Assembly (NCBI RefSeq): GCF_030158565.1
Contig: NZ_JAOASQ010000040.1
Location: 1-48,967 of the forward strand
Source of the DNA: Limnohabitans sp.
Lineage (GTDB): Bacteria; Pseudomonadota; Gammaproteobacteria; Burkholderiales; Burkholderiaceae_C
Direction: 5' to 3'
DNA length: 48,967 nt
In this document: piece after piece, positions 25,358 to 32,955 of the stretch
Layout of the letters: each line of letters opens with the position of its first letter
Numbering within the stretch: position 1 is the first letter of the stretch
Notes under the pieces: model-generated
What the model was told of the DNA's origin: nothing
Databases searched by the model: none
The model's input: the letters and a program-made list of their open reading frames with translations, nothing else
Program-made: the position numbers and the translations under genes

Positions 25358-26503
25358 ATGACCACCCTGTCCTTTACCTTGGCTTCGATCGAAGCCTTTT
25401 GCATCCGTGTGCCCGTCAAGACGCCCATCAAAGTGGCTTTTGGCACCTTCCGTGACCGCCCCATGGTGCTGCTGCGCGTGGTGGACACCGAGGGTGTCGA
25501 AGGCTGGGGCGAAGTCTGGGCCAACTGGCCCGCCAGCGGTGCCGAGCACCGCGCACGCCTGGCCATCGACCTGGGGGAGCGCGTGGTGGGCAGGCGCTTT
25601 GAATCGCCCGAAGCCATGTTCCTGCAGCTCAGCCGTGAGCTGGAAGTGCTGGTGCTGCAAACATTGGAGGTCGGCCCGATCGCCCAGGTGATCGCCGGTC
25701 TGGACATTGCCTGCTGGGATCTGGTGGCACGGCGTGCGGGCAAGCCTTTGCACCGGATGCTCAGTGACCGCGAGGTCAGCCGTGTACCGGTGTATGTCAC
25801 GGGCATCAACCCCGATCAACCTGAAGTCTTTGCCGCAGCACGCCAGGCCGAAGGCTTCCAAGCCTTCAAGCTCAAGACGGGTTTCGGACACGACAAGGAC
25901 GTGCGGAATCTGCAGGCCATGCGCGAGGTGCTGGGCCCGGATGCCGTGCTGACCTGCGACTCCAACCAGAACCTGGACTTGCCGTCTGCGGTGGCGTTTG
26001 CGCAGGCGATTGCGCCTTTGAACCTGAGCTGGTTTGAAGAGCCCTTGCGGGTGGATGCGCCCGAGGCCGACTGGCAAGCGCTGGCCCGTGCCAGCAGCAC
26101 GCCGCTGGCGGGTGGCGAAAATTTCCACGGCCTGCAATTCGATCAGGCATTGGTCAGCCCTGTCTTGCAGGTGATTCAGCCTGACATCACCAAATGGGGT
26201 GGCATCAGTGGCAACGCTTCGGTGGCGCGCCGTGCCGTGGCGGCAGGCAAGCGTTACTGTCCGCACTATTTTGGTGGCGGTGTTTCATTGCTGGCTTCGC
26301 TGCAGGTGCTGGCGGCGGTGGGCGGCGAAGGCCTGCTCGAATTTGACGCCCACCCCAACCTGGGCCGCGAAGCCGTGGTGGGTGATTTGCTGCCGGTCAG
26401 CGATGGCAGTGTGCCCGTGCCCACTGGACCTGGCTTGGGCGCCGTACCCGATCTGGTCCGACTGGCGGGCCATCAAACCTGGACTGGAAGGATTCAAGCA
26501 TGA
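25358..26503 (+). CDS. Enolase-superfamily dehydratase (mandelate racemase/muconate lactonizing enzyme family)
   Basis: A 381-residue enolase-superfamily enzyme. It has a KxK pair (Lys171, Lys173 in FKLKTGFG), metal ligands Asp201 (TCDSNQ), Glu227 (FEEPL) and Glu254 (GGENF), and an Asp276/His303 dyad (QPDITKWGG, CPHYFGGG). This residue set is that of the mandelate-racemase subgroup, mostly acid-sugar dehydratases. With the preceding lactonase it would dehydrate an aldonate to a 2-keto-3-deoxy acid. ATG 25358 starts family-like sequence; the ribosome site is weak. The stop overlaps the next start. Confidence 0.9.
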   Translation: MTTLSFTLASIEAFCIRVPVKTPIKVAFGTFRDRPMVLLRVVDTEGVEGWGEVWANWPASGAEHRARLAIDLGERVVGRRFESPEAMFLQLSRELEVLVLQTLEVGPIAQVIAGLDIACWDLVARRAGKPLHRMLSDREVSRVPVYVTGINPDQPEVFAAARQAEGFQAFKLKTGFGHDKDVRNLQAMREVLGPDAVLTCDSNQNLDLPSAVAFAQAIAPLNLSWFEEPLRVDAPEADWQALARASSTPLAGGENFHGLQFDQALVSPVLQVIQPDITKWGGISGNASVARRAVAAGKRYCPHYFGGGVSLLASLQVLAAVGGEGLLEFDAHPNLGREAVVGDLLPVSDGSVPVPTGPGLGAVPDLVRLAGHQTWTGRIQA

Positions 26504-27402
26504 ACAGCCCTCACACCTTGTTGACGTGGCCAGGCGGTGTTGCTGATGTGCGCATCGGCTTCATCGGCGCTGGTCGCTTGGGTCAGGCATTGGCCTGGAG
26601 TTTGGCGCGGGCAGGTTTGAAGGTGGTGGCGGTCAGCAGCATGCTCGAAGAACATGCCCGTGCGCTGGCCGAGCCTCTAGAGGCTTGCGTGTGCATGGAA
26701 CCCCAGTCGGTGGTGGACGCTTGTGATCTGGTTTTTGTGACCACGCCCGACAGCGTCATTGGTGCCACATGCGACAGCTTGACCTGGCATCCGGGGCAGG
26801 CCGTGGTGCATTGCAGCGGCGTGACCGATGTGGGCGTGTTGACGCATGCGCTGGCGCAAGGCGCCAGCATCGGCGGCTTTCACCCGATGCAGACCTTTGG
26901 CGATCCCCATGCGGCTGCGCAGTCATTGCCTGGTTGCACCATCACGGTCGAGGCTGGGCACGCTGAGTTGATGCAACTCTTGCTGGCCCTGGTCGAGCGG
27001 CTCCATTGCGTGCCCAACCGCTTGCCCGCAGGCATGCGTGGGCGCTACCACGCCGCAGCGGGCTACACCTCGCAGTTCATCAATGCCCTGTTCGATCAGG
27101 CCGTCCGCCTGTGGCAAACCTGGGGCGCGACCGAGGAGGAAGCACTGCGGGCCTTGCTGCCATTGGCGCAGGGCACACTCAGCGCCATCCAGACGGCCGG
27201 TGTGGCGCGTGGCATGCCCGGCCCGGTCTCTCGTGGCGATCTGTCATCCATCGAAAAGCACTTGAGCGCGATCAAACCCATGGGCCCCGAGATGCTCGAC
27301 TTTTACAGAACACTGTGCGCCGTCACGGTGCCATTGGCCCGTCAGGCGGGCGGCATCGACGAGGCGCAGGCACAAAAATTCATCGATTTGCTCAAGGCCT
27401 GA
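26500..27402 (+). CDS. DUF2520/Rossmann-type NAD(P)-binding oxidoreductase
   Basis: A 300-residue two-domain protein. The Rossmann motif IGFIGAGRLGQALAWSL is near residue 18, then VHCSGVTDVGVLTHALAQGA and GFHPMQTFGDP, which are characteristic of the DUF2520 (F420-dependent NADP oxidoreductase-like) family. The C-terminal helical domain includes AAGYTSQFINALFDQAV. Reaction unknown; the fold suggests a 2-hydroxyacid or 3-hydroxyacid dehydrogenase. Starts by ATGA overlap with the dehydratase gene. Confidence 0.85.
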   Translation: MNSPHTLLTWPGGVADVRIGFIGAGRLGQALAWSLARAGLKVVAVSSMLEEHARALAEPLEACVCMEPQSVVDACDLVFVTTPDSVIGATCDSLTWHPGQAVVHCSGVTDVGVLTHALAQGASIGGFHPMQTFGDPHAAAQSLPGCTITVEAGHAELMQLLLALVERLHCVPNRLPAGMRGRYHAAAGYTSQFINALFDQAVRLWQTWGATEEEALRALLPLAQGTLSAIQTAGVARGMPGPVSRGDLSSIEKHLSAIKPMGPEMLDFYRTLCAVTVPLARQAGGIDEAQAQKFIDLLKA

Positions 27403-27427
27403 ACTCCCTGTTTTCTTCAATTTATCC

Positions 27428-28261
27428 ATGACGCATTCCTCATCACTCGCTTGCGCCCGTTCCTTTTTGTTTGTGCCGGGCAACCGACCCGAGCGTTTCC
27501 TCAAAGCCATCGACAGCGGTGCTGACGTGGTGATTGTCGATTTGGAAGACAGCGTGCCTTTGCAAGGTAAGGACGCCGCCCGCGCAGGCGTGTGCCAGGC
27601 CTTGCCCACGCTGCCCGCCAGCGCCTGCGTGGTGGTGCGCATCAACAGCCCCGATACCGACATTGGGTTGCAAGATGCGCAAGCGCTGGCCGCTTATCCC
27701 CAGCTGGCAGGTTTGATGGTGCCCAAGTGCGAGTCGGCCCAGATGCTGCAGACCGTGTCCACGCTGCTGCCGGGTCTGCCCCTGTTGCCGATCATCGAAA
27801 GCGCGGCCGGTTATCTGGCTTTGCCGCAGATCGCTTTGGCCTCCAATGTGTCGCGCTTGGTGGTCGGCCACATTGACTTTTTGGCCGACACCGGCATGGT
27901 TTGTTCCCCTGATCAGCGCGAGCTCGACACGCTGCGTTTTCAGGTGGCTATGTGTACCCGCGCTGGCCAGTTGGCGGCGGCCATCGACGGTGTGACCGTG
28001 TCGGTGGATGACGAGGCCGTCCTGCAGGCCGACACCGAGCGTGCTGTGCGTTTTGGCATGGGCGGCAAGTTGTGCATTCACCCCCGTCAGGTGCAGGGGG
28101 TGCATGCCGCATTCAGGCCTTCGGCTGCCGAGCAAGATTGGGCGCAACGCGTGCTTGCTGTCATGGCCGCTTCGCTGGGGGCCGCCGTGCAGCTCGATGG
28201 CAAGATGATCGATGCCCCGGTGTTGCTGCAGGCGCAGCGCATTCTTGCCCGCGTGCGCTGA
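27428..28261 (+). CDS. HpcH/HpaI aldolase / CitE-family C-C lyase
   Basis: A 277-residue TIM-barrel lyase. The N-terminus has the CitE signature SFLFVPGNRPERFLKA, then DVVIVDLEDSVPLQGK. The metal-binding Glu is in LLPIIESAAG, the next acidic residue in VVGHIDFLAD, and GGKLCIHPRQV is the usual C-terminal motif. CitE-like enzymes cleave citryl-, malyl- or citramalyl-CoA; related HpaI aldolases cleave 2-keto-3-deoxy acids to pyruvate and an aldehyde. Position after the dehydratase supports the second role, the CoA-transferases nearby the first. It ends the operon. Confidence 0.85.
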   Translation: MTHSSSLACARSFLFVPGNRPERFLKAIDSGADVVIVDLEDSVPLQGKDAARAGVCQALPTLPASACVVVRINSPDTDIGLQDAQALAAYPQLAGLMVPKCESAQMLQTVSTLLPGLPLLPIIESAAGYLALPQIALASNVSRLVVGHIDFLADTGMVCSPDQRELDTLRFQVAMCTRAGQLAAAIDGVTVSVDDEAVLQADTERAVRFGMGGKLCIHPRQVQGVHAAFRPSAAEQDWAQRVLAVMAASLGAAVQLDGKMIDAPVLLQAQRILARVR

Positions 28262-28272
28262 CAACTGGGCTG

Positions 28273-28322
28273 AAAAAATCGGGGCCTGTGACGCGTCATC
28301 GCTGACGGTGTCACAGGTCCCC
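28273..28322 (-). terminator. Terminator of the aldehyde dehydrogenase gene
   Basis: A near-perfect long hairpin (28281-28322, GGGG-CTGTGAC-CGTCA paired with TGACG-GTCACAG-CCCC) is followed on the minus strand by six Ts (28278-28273). It lies between convergent genes and may also slow plus-strand transcription. Confidence 0.8.
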
Positions 28323-28348
28323 TTGGGGACCCGAGGGCAAACCTGGGT

Positions 28349-29782
28349 TTAACCGTGGTAGTGCACCAAGGTCTTGGTGGTGCTGACTTCTTCGAGCGCG
28401 AGGAAGCCCTTTTCACGGCCGTGGCCGCTGCGCTTGGTGCCACCGAAAGGCAATTCCACGCCGCCGCCTGCGCCGTAGCAGTTCATGAAGACTTGGCCGG
28501 CTTTCACCGACTTGGCCACGCGGTGCAAACGCCCTGCGTTCTCGGTCCACACAGCGGCCAGTAGGCCGTATTCGGTGCCGTTGGCCAGCGCGATGGCGTC
28601 TGCTTCGTCTTCGAAAGGCATGGCGGCCAGCACCGGGCCAAACACTTCTTCGCAGGCCAGTGCGGCGGTGCGTGGCACGGGGCCAAACAAGGTGGGTTTG
28701 ACAAAGTGGCCGGTGGCAGGCGCATCGGCCGCGATCTGACCTTCGGCCAGGACTGGGATGCCTTGCTCGCGTGCTTGGTCGATGTAGCGCTGTACGCGTT
28801 GGTGCTGGGCCGGGTTCATGACCGGGCCGCAGTCCAGATCCATCTCGGGCGTGCCCACACGCACCTTGGCAAAGGCTTCGGCCACCTTCGCTACAAAGCT
28901 GTCGTAGATGGAACGCTGCACCAGCAGGCGGCTGCCGGCGGTGCAGGTTTGGCCGGCGTTTTGCACGATGGCGCGCACGATGATGGGCACGGCACGCTCG
29001 ACGTCCACATCGTCGAACACGATCTGGGGTGATTTGCCGCCGAGCTCGAGCACGCATTTGACGGCATTCTTGGCTGCAGCTTGCTGGATCAGTGTGCCGA
29101 CTTCGTTGGAGCCGGTGAAGGAGATGAAGTCAATGCCAGGGTGACCCGACAAAGCGGCCCCCACCTCTTCGCCCAGACCGGTCACAATGTTGAGTGCCCC
29201 AGCAGGCAGTCCTGCTTCGAGCGCCAGCTCGGCAAAGCGGATGGCCGACAGGCTGGTGTCTTCGGCTGGCTTGAGCACCGTGCCGTTGCCCATGGCCAAG
29301 GCGGGTGCCAAGGTGCGACCCAGCATCTGAGCCGGGTAGTTCCAGGGGATGATGTGGGCCGTCACGCCCAGCGGCTCGCGCAGCAGGCTGACCTGGTGGC
29401 CGTTGAGGAAGGGGATGGTCTCACCGTGCAGCTTGTCGGCGCCACCAGCGTAAAACTCGAAATAGCGCGCCAGCACCTTGATGTCGTTGCGCGCAGTGGT
29501 CATCGGCTTGCCGGTGTCCTTGGCTTCGATCTGTGCCAGCTCTTCTTCGTGGTCGAGCACTTTTTGCGCAATGCGCATCATGATGCGGCCACGTTCGCTG
29601 GCATTGAGCTGACCCCAGGCGCCCGTCAGCGAGGTGCGCGCGGCCTGCACCGCGCGATCGACATCCTGGGCTGTGCCACGCGGGATCTCGTCAAAGGCCC
29701 GGCCATCGCTGGGCGATACAACACTCAGGGTGCGACCATCGCTGGCGCTGACCCACTGGTCTCCAATCAACATGTTCTTCAT
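28349..29782 (-). CDS. NAD(P)-dependent aldehyde dehydrogenase
   Basis: A 477-residue ALDH of the betaine-aldehyde/succinate-semialdehyde type. Catalytic Cys280 lies in NAGQTCTAGSRL, general base Glu246 in LELGGKSP, and Asn148 in IIPWNYPAQM. It would oxidise the aldehyde released by an aldolase to a carboxylate. ATG 29782 follows AGGAAAA; the upstream open frame to 30010 runs through the divergent LysR start and is rejected. Monocistronic, with its own terminator, and divergent from LysR paralogue B. Its promoter shares a motif with the SDR/importer operon. Confidence 0.92.
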   Translation of the reverse strand: MKNMLIGDQWVSASDGRTLSVVSPSDGRAFDEIPRGTAQDVDRAVQAARTSLTGAWGQLNASERGRIMMRIAQKVLDHEEELAQIEAKDTGKPMTTARNDIKVLARYFEFYAGGADKLHGETIPFLNGHQVSLLREPLGVTAHIIPWNYPAQMLGRTLAPALAMGNGTVLKPAEDTSLSAIRFAELALEAGLPAGALNIVTGLGEEVGAALSGHPGIDFISFTGSNEVGTLIQQAAAKNAVKCVLELGGKSPQIVFDDVDVERAVPIIVRAIVQNAGQTCTAGSRLLVQRSIYDSFVAKVAEAFAKVRVGTPEMDLDCGPVMNPAQHQRVQRYIDQAREQGIPVLAEGQIAADAPATGHFVKPTLFGPVPRTAALACEEVFGPVLAAMPFEDEADAIALANGTEYGLLAAVWTENAGRLHRVAKSVKAGQVFMNCYGAGGGVELPFGGTKRSGHGREKGFLALEEVSTTKTLVHYHG

Positions 29783-29822
29783 AAGTTTTCCTAGTTGGTT
29801 CAGATCAATACACGATGGGTTG

Positions 29823-29866
29823 ACTATAGGCAGCGTTGCGCGGCAGGGGAATTGGAAAGTGGGCAA
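29823..29866 (-). promoter_or_regulatory. Promoter with shared 19-bp motif, aldehyde dehydrogenase
   Basis: On the minus strand TTGCCCACTTTCCAATTCC (29866-29848), 19 bases, then TATAGT (29828-29823). It is identical to the 24.26-kb motif at 17 of 19 positions and has the same spacing. A GCAAC-N5-GTTGC inverted repeat (29863-29877) overlaps its upstream end, as LysR-type sites often do. Confidence 0.65.
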
Positions 29867-29921
29867 CGGCGCGTTGCATCCTCTGCAAGTCAAAGCCGGG
29901 CTATATCGATAAAATCCCTTC

Positions 29922-30833
29922 ATGCTCCCAGACATCGACTCACTGGCGCTGTTCGTCAAAGCGGCCGAATTGCGTAACCTGACGCGCGCTGCCGAGGCTT
30001 GCTTCATCACGGTGCCTGCGGCCAGTCGCCGTCTGTCGCTGCTGGAGCATCAGTTCAAAGCCCAGTTGTTCGAGCGCCACTCCCGCGGCTTGCAGCTCAC
30101 GCCCGCAGGTGATCACTTGCTCAAGCATGCGCGCGAGGTCATTGCAGACGTCATCCACATGCGCGCTGAGATGCTCAACTACGCATCGGGACGCAATGCG
30201 GTATTGCGCATCTTGGGCAACACCTCAGCCATGGCCCAGTTTCTGCCATCGGACGTGGCGCAGTTCCAGAACCTGCATGAAAACGTGCGCATCGTGCTTG
30301 AAGAATCTTGGAGCGACGAGGTGGTTCGGCGCGTCCGCTCGGGCGAGGCCGATTTGGGCGTGGTGGTGGAGGGGGGCGACACCGAAGGCCTGTGGTGCCA
30401 GCCTTACCGCAGCGATCAGCTGGCTGCCGTCTTGCGCAAGGATGACCCGCTGGGGGGCCAGGCCGTGCAGTTTGCGGACTTGATCGAGCGTGACCTGGTA
30501 GGGCTGGAGGCGGGCAGCACGCTGACCCGCTTGTTGACATCGCAAGCCGAAGTGTTGATGCGCCCCATGGCTTTGCGGGTGCAGGTGCGCAGTTTTGAAG
30601 CGGTGAGCCGTGCTGTGCAGGCGCAGCTGGGCATTGGCATTTTGCCGCTGGCCGCAGCGCGCAGTCTTGCGCACGCCATGCAGCTCAAGGTCTTGCCTTT
30701 GTCAGACAGTTGGGCGCTGCGCGGCATGCAAATTTGCATGCGCAGCCGACCAGCACAGCAAACGCCGCTGGGCCAGCTGGCCCAGCACCTGCAAGCCATT
30801 GCGGCCGCAGACGACGCGCAGTTGCCCGGCTGA
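29922..30833 (+). CDS. LysR-family transcriptional regulator (paralogue B)
   Basis: A 303-residue LTTR starting MLPDIDSLALFVKAAELRNL, with HTH at about 18-45 and an effector domain ending near residue 290. Its start is nearly identical to that of LysR paralogue A at 16247, while the effector domain differs more, as expected for duplicated regulators with different inducers. Divergent from the aldehyde dehydrogenase, whose promoter has a LysR-type inverted repeat. Probably activates that gene and, through the shared motif, the SDR/importer operon. Confidence 0.93.
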   Translation: MLPDIDSLALFVKAAELRNLTRAAEACFITVPAASRRLSLLEHQFKAQLFERHSRGLQLTPAGDHLLKHAREVIADVIHMRAEMLNYASGRNAVLRILGNTSAMAQFLPSDVAQFQNLHENVRIVLEESWSDEVVRRVRSGEADLGVVVEGGDTEGLWCQPYRSDQLAAVLRKDDPLGGQAVQFADLIERDLVGLEAGSTLTRLLTSQAEVLMRPMALRVQVRSFEAVSRAVQAQLGIGILPLAAARSLAHAMQLKVLPLSDSWALRGMQICMRSRPAQQTPLGQLAQHLQAIAAADDAQLPG

Positions 30834-30852
30834 GCAGCGGGGGGCTGATCCT

Positions 30853-31479
30853 TCAGCGAGGCAAGGTCTGAGCAAACGATGCCCGTGCGCGCACGGCTTC
30901 CGACAAGGCCTTGAGCTTCGGGGTGGACGGTAGCCAGGGCTGGTCGCCGTAGCGAAATTGCTGGTAGTCAAACAGCACCACGGCGCAGATGGTGTCCAGG
31001 CCGGGTGCTTTTTGAGCCACATTGCCATCTGACATTTCAGCCGCCACGGCTTCCAAGCGTTGCATGCCCTCGACCATGGTACGGCGGCGGCGCAGACCCA
31101 CGGGTGTTTCGTCAAACAGAACAGGCGCTGTGACCTTGCGCGTGATGATGGTGTGCACCGATGCCTCGATAGCGCCCAGCGCGATCCCTGCGCGCGCGAG
31201 CACGTCTGCAATGCGTTTGGGGTCAGCACCCAGCAAGCTGGGCCATTGGGGTGCTGTGCGTGTGGCTTCAAGCCATTGCACGATCAACAGGCTCTCGGTC
31301 AGCGGGATGCCGTTGTCCAGCACCAGGGTAGGCACACGCGTGGCGGCGTTCGCCTCGCGCAGGCGCGCATCGTCGGCCCAGGGGTCAACCAAGGTGGGTT
31401 CAATCTCCAGACCTTTTTCGATCATCGCGATGCGGGCAATGCGCACAAAGGGGGAGGTGGTATTGGCCAGTAATTTCAT
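30853..31479 (-). CDS. Glutathione S-transferase family protein (208 residues)
   Basis: An N-terminal thioredoxin-like domain (MKLLANTTSPFVRIARIAMI, with Ser in the TSPF position used for glutathione activation, and cis-Pro/ES motif RVPTLVLDNGIPLTES) and an all-alpha C-terminal domain. Usual GST length. It is the last gene of the operon that begins with livK. In this setting a glutathione-dependent isomerase, lyase or dehalogenase step on an aromatic or lignin-type substrate is possible, but nothing specific shows it. Confidence 0.88.
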   Translation of the reverse strand: MKLLANTTSPFVRIARIAMIEKGLEIEPTLVDPWADDARLREANAATRVPTLVLDNGIPLTESLLIVQWLEATRTAPQWPSLLGADPKRIADVLARAGIALGAIEASVHTIITRKVTAPVLFDETPVGLRRRRTMVEGMQRLEAVAAEMSDGNVAQKAPGLDTICAVVLFDYQQFRYGDQPWLPSTPKLKALSEAVRARASFAQTLPR

Positions 31480-31503
31480 GAATATCTCCCAAAGAGGATC
31501 AGA

Positions 31504-31923
31504 TCACTGCGGCAAAGCGCCCAACTGTTTGAGCATGCCCAGGTTGTCGAGCAAGGCCCAGTGTTCGACCAGCACGCCATCCTTGAACTGGAACAGGTCG
31601 AGCACGTCGATGTCGATCTTCTTGCCGGTGGCGGCCATGTCGCCGAAGGCGCCGGTGTGTGTGCCTTGTACTTTCAGTCGCACCAGCACCTTGTCGCCTT
31701 CGGCCACGAAGTCCAGCAGTGGCAATTCCATGTCGGGGAAGGCGGGCAAGAGGGCGTCGTGCAATTGCGCAACGCCCTGGGGGCCGCGCACTTCAAAGGG
31801 CAGTCCGGGGTCGTGACGCACAAATTCGGGCGCGATGTGGCGCGCCATCCAGGCGGTGTCACGGGCCAGAAAGGCCTTGAAATAATCGCGACACAATTGT
31901 TTGTTGTGGTCTTGAATGCTCAT
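31504..31923 (-). CDS. SnoaL-like (NTF2-fold) ester cyclase-type protein
   Basis: A 139-residue protein with the SnoaL-like pattern: CRDYFKAFLARDTAWMARHI, FPDMELPLLDFVAEGDKVLV, TGKKIDIDVLDLFQFKDG and VEHWALLDN. Such proteins are cyclases, isomerases or hydrolases of small hydrophobic compounds. It lies between two GST genes with gaps of 24 and 36 bases, so it is cotranscribed. It is not closely related to the NTF2-like protein at 3051. Confidence 0.85.
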   Translation of the reverse strand: MSIQDHNKQLCRDYFKAFLARDTAWMARHIAPEFVRHDPGLPFEVRGPQGVAQLHDALLPAFPDMELPLLDFVAEGDKVLVRLKVQGTHTGAFGDMAATGKKIDIDVLDLFQFKDGVLVEHWALLDNLGMLKQLGALPQ

Positions 31924-31959
31924 GTTTGTCTCCTGAGTTGAATGGGTGAAGGGACGGGA

Positions 31960-32883
31960 TCAAATCGCCTCGAGCGTGTAGCCCAGGCGCGGGAAATGGA
32001 TGTGCAGATCACCCGCACGCTCATCGCGGCGGTGGATCACGACTTCAAAGGCATTGGCCGCCACCAGCGTGCCGGTGACCGGTACGCGGGCGTTGTCGTC
32101 GGGCGTCACGCGCACCGCCGTGCCAGCTTGCAGGCCGCCAGGATCGCCGTTGGGGCTCAGGTGCGTCACGGATGCTGGCGTGGCTTTGCAGGCGACTTCG
32201 AAAGCCTCTTCTTGGCTCATGGGCGTGGATTGGCCGTGGCCAAAAGCCAGGATGCGGTCGTACCAAGCCAGGATCGGGGCCAGGCCCAGCAGACTGTCCA
32301 CATCGGGTGGGCAGTTTTTGCGCAAGAGGAAAATCGTCTGCCAGCAGGCCAGGTCGGCGGCGCTCGGTGCATCGCCGAACAGAAAGCGCCGTCCGGCGAG
32401 CGCTTGCGCCAGCCAGGCGATTTGCGCGCGCACGAATTGCACATGCTCCTGAAACTGCGGCGCCATGGCGGCTTGCGAGATGTCGATGCCCAGATACCCT
32501 TCCTTGCGGTCCTTGATGAACTCGGGTGGAATGTGTTCGCCGATGTAATGCACCAGCACACCGATGGTCGGAATCCACATCTGACGCTCCCAGGCAAAGC
32601 CCAGGCCTCGGGACAGACCCGCGCTGCCTGAGGGTTGCAAGCTGGGGGTCACTTGCAAACGGTCCAGCGCGTCCAAGATCACATGCGTGTCGCAATAGAT
32701 GTCGGCGCCCACCTGCAGCACCGGTGCACGGCGGTAGCCGCCGGTCAGCGGCGTCAGCCAGGGGCGCGGCGGCAGGCCGGGAATGTCCACCGAGCGCCAG
32801 GCCAGCTGCTTGAAGCCCAGTGTGGTGCGGACCTTCTCTGAGAAGGTTGAAAACTCGTAGTGGTGAAGGATGATGTCTTGCAT
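31960..32883 (-). CDS. Glutathione S-transferase family protein with C-terminal extension
   Basis: A 307-residue protein. Residues 1-80 are a GST N-terminal domain (LHHYEFSTFSEKVRTTLGFK, RRAPVLQVGADIYCDTHVIL), and 90-230 an alpha-helical C-terminal domain (FLFGDAPSAADLACWQTIFL). The last 75 residues are an additional beta-type domain beginning near SVTHLSPNGDPGG. Ser or Tyr near residue 10 may activate glutathione. Larger than a normal GST; similar size to bacterial beta-etherase-type proteins, but this is only a parallel. ATG 32883 follows CAGGAGA. Confidence 0.85.
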   Translation of the reverse strand: MQDIILHHYEFSTFSEKVRTTLGFKQLAWRSVDIPGLPPRPWLTPLTGGYRRAPVLQVGADIYCDTHVILDALDRLQVTPSLQPSGSAGLSRGLGFAWERQMWIPTIGVLVHYIGEHIPPEFIKDRKEGYLGIDISQAAMAPQFQEHVQFVRAQIAWLAQALAGRRFLFGDAPSAADLACWQTIFLLRKNCPPDVDSLLGLAPILAWYDRILAFGHGQSTPMSQEEAFEVACKATPASVTHLSPNGDPGGLQAGTAVRVTPDDNARVPVTGTLVAANAFEVVIHRRDERAGDLHIHFPRLGYTLEAI

Positions 32884-32955
32884 GTTTGTCTCCTGCGTTG
32901 GAATGGTTTTATGCGGTGTGGCATTCAAGGCCGTGTCCTTGAATGCAAAGGGGCA

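Noticed and set aside
18686..29782. Firm claim of sulfoquinovose degradation
   Set aside because: No sulfoquinovosidase, IlvD/EDD-type dehydratase or sulfolactate genes are visible, and the key Arg is Lys. It is kept only as a hypothesis.
29783..30010. N-terminal extension of the aldehyde dehydrogenase
   Set aside because: It would run through the shared promoter motif and into the divergent LysR gene, and it has no ALDH similarity.
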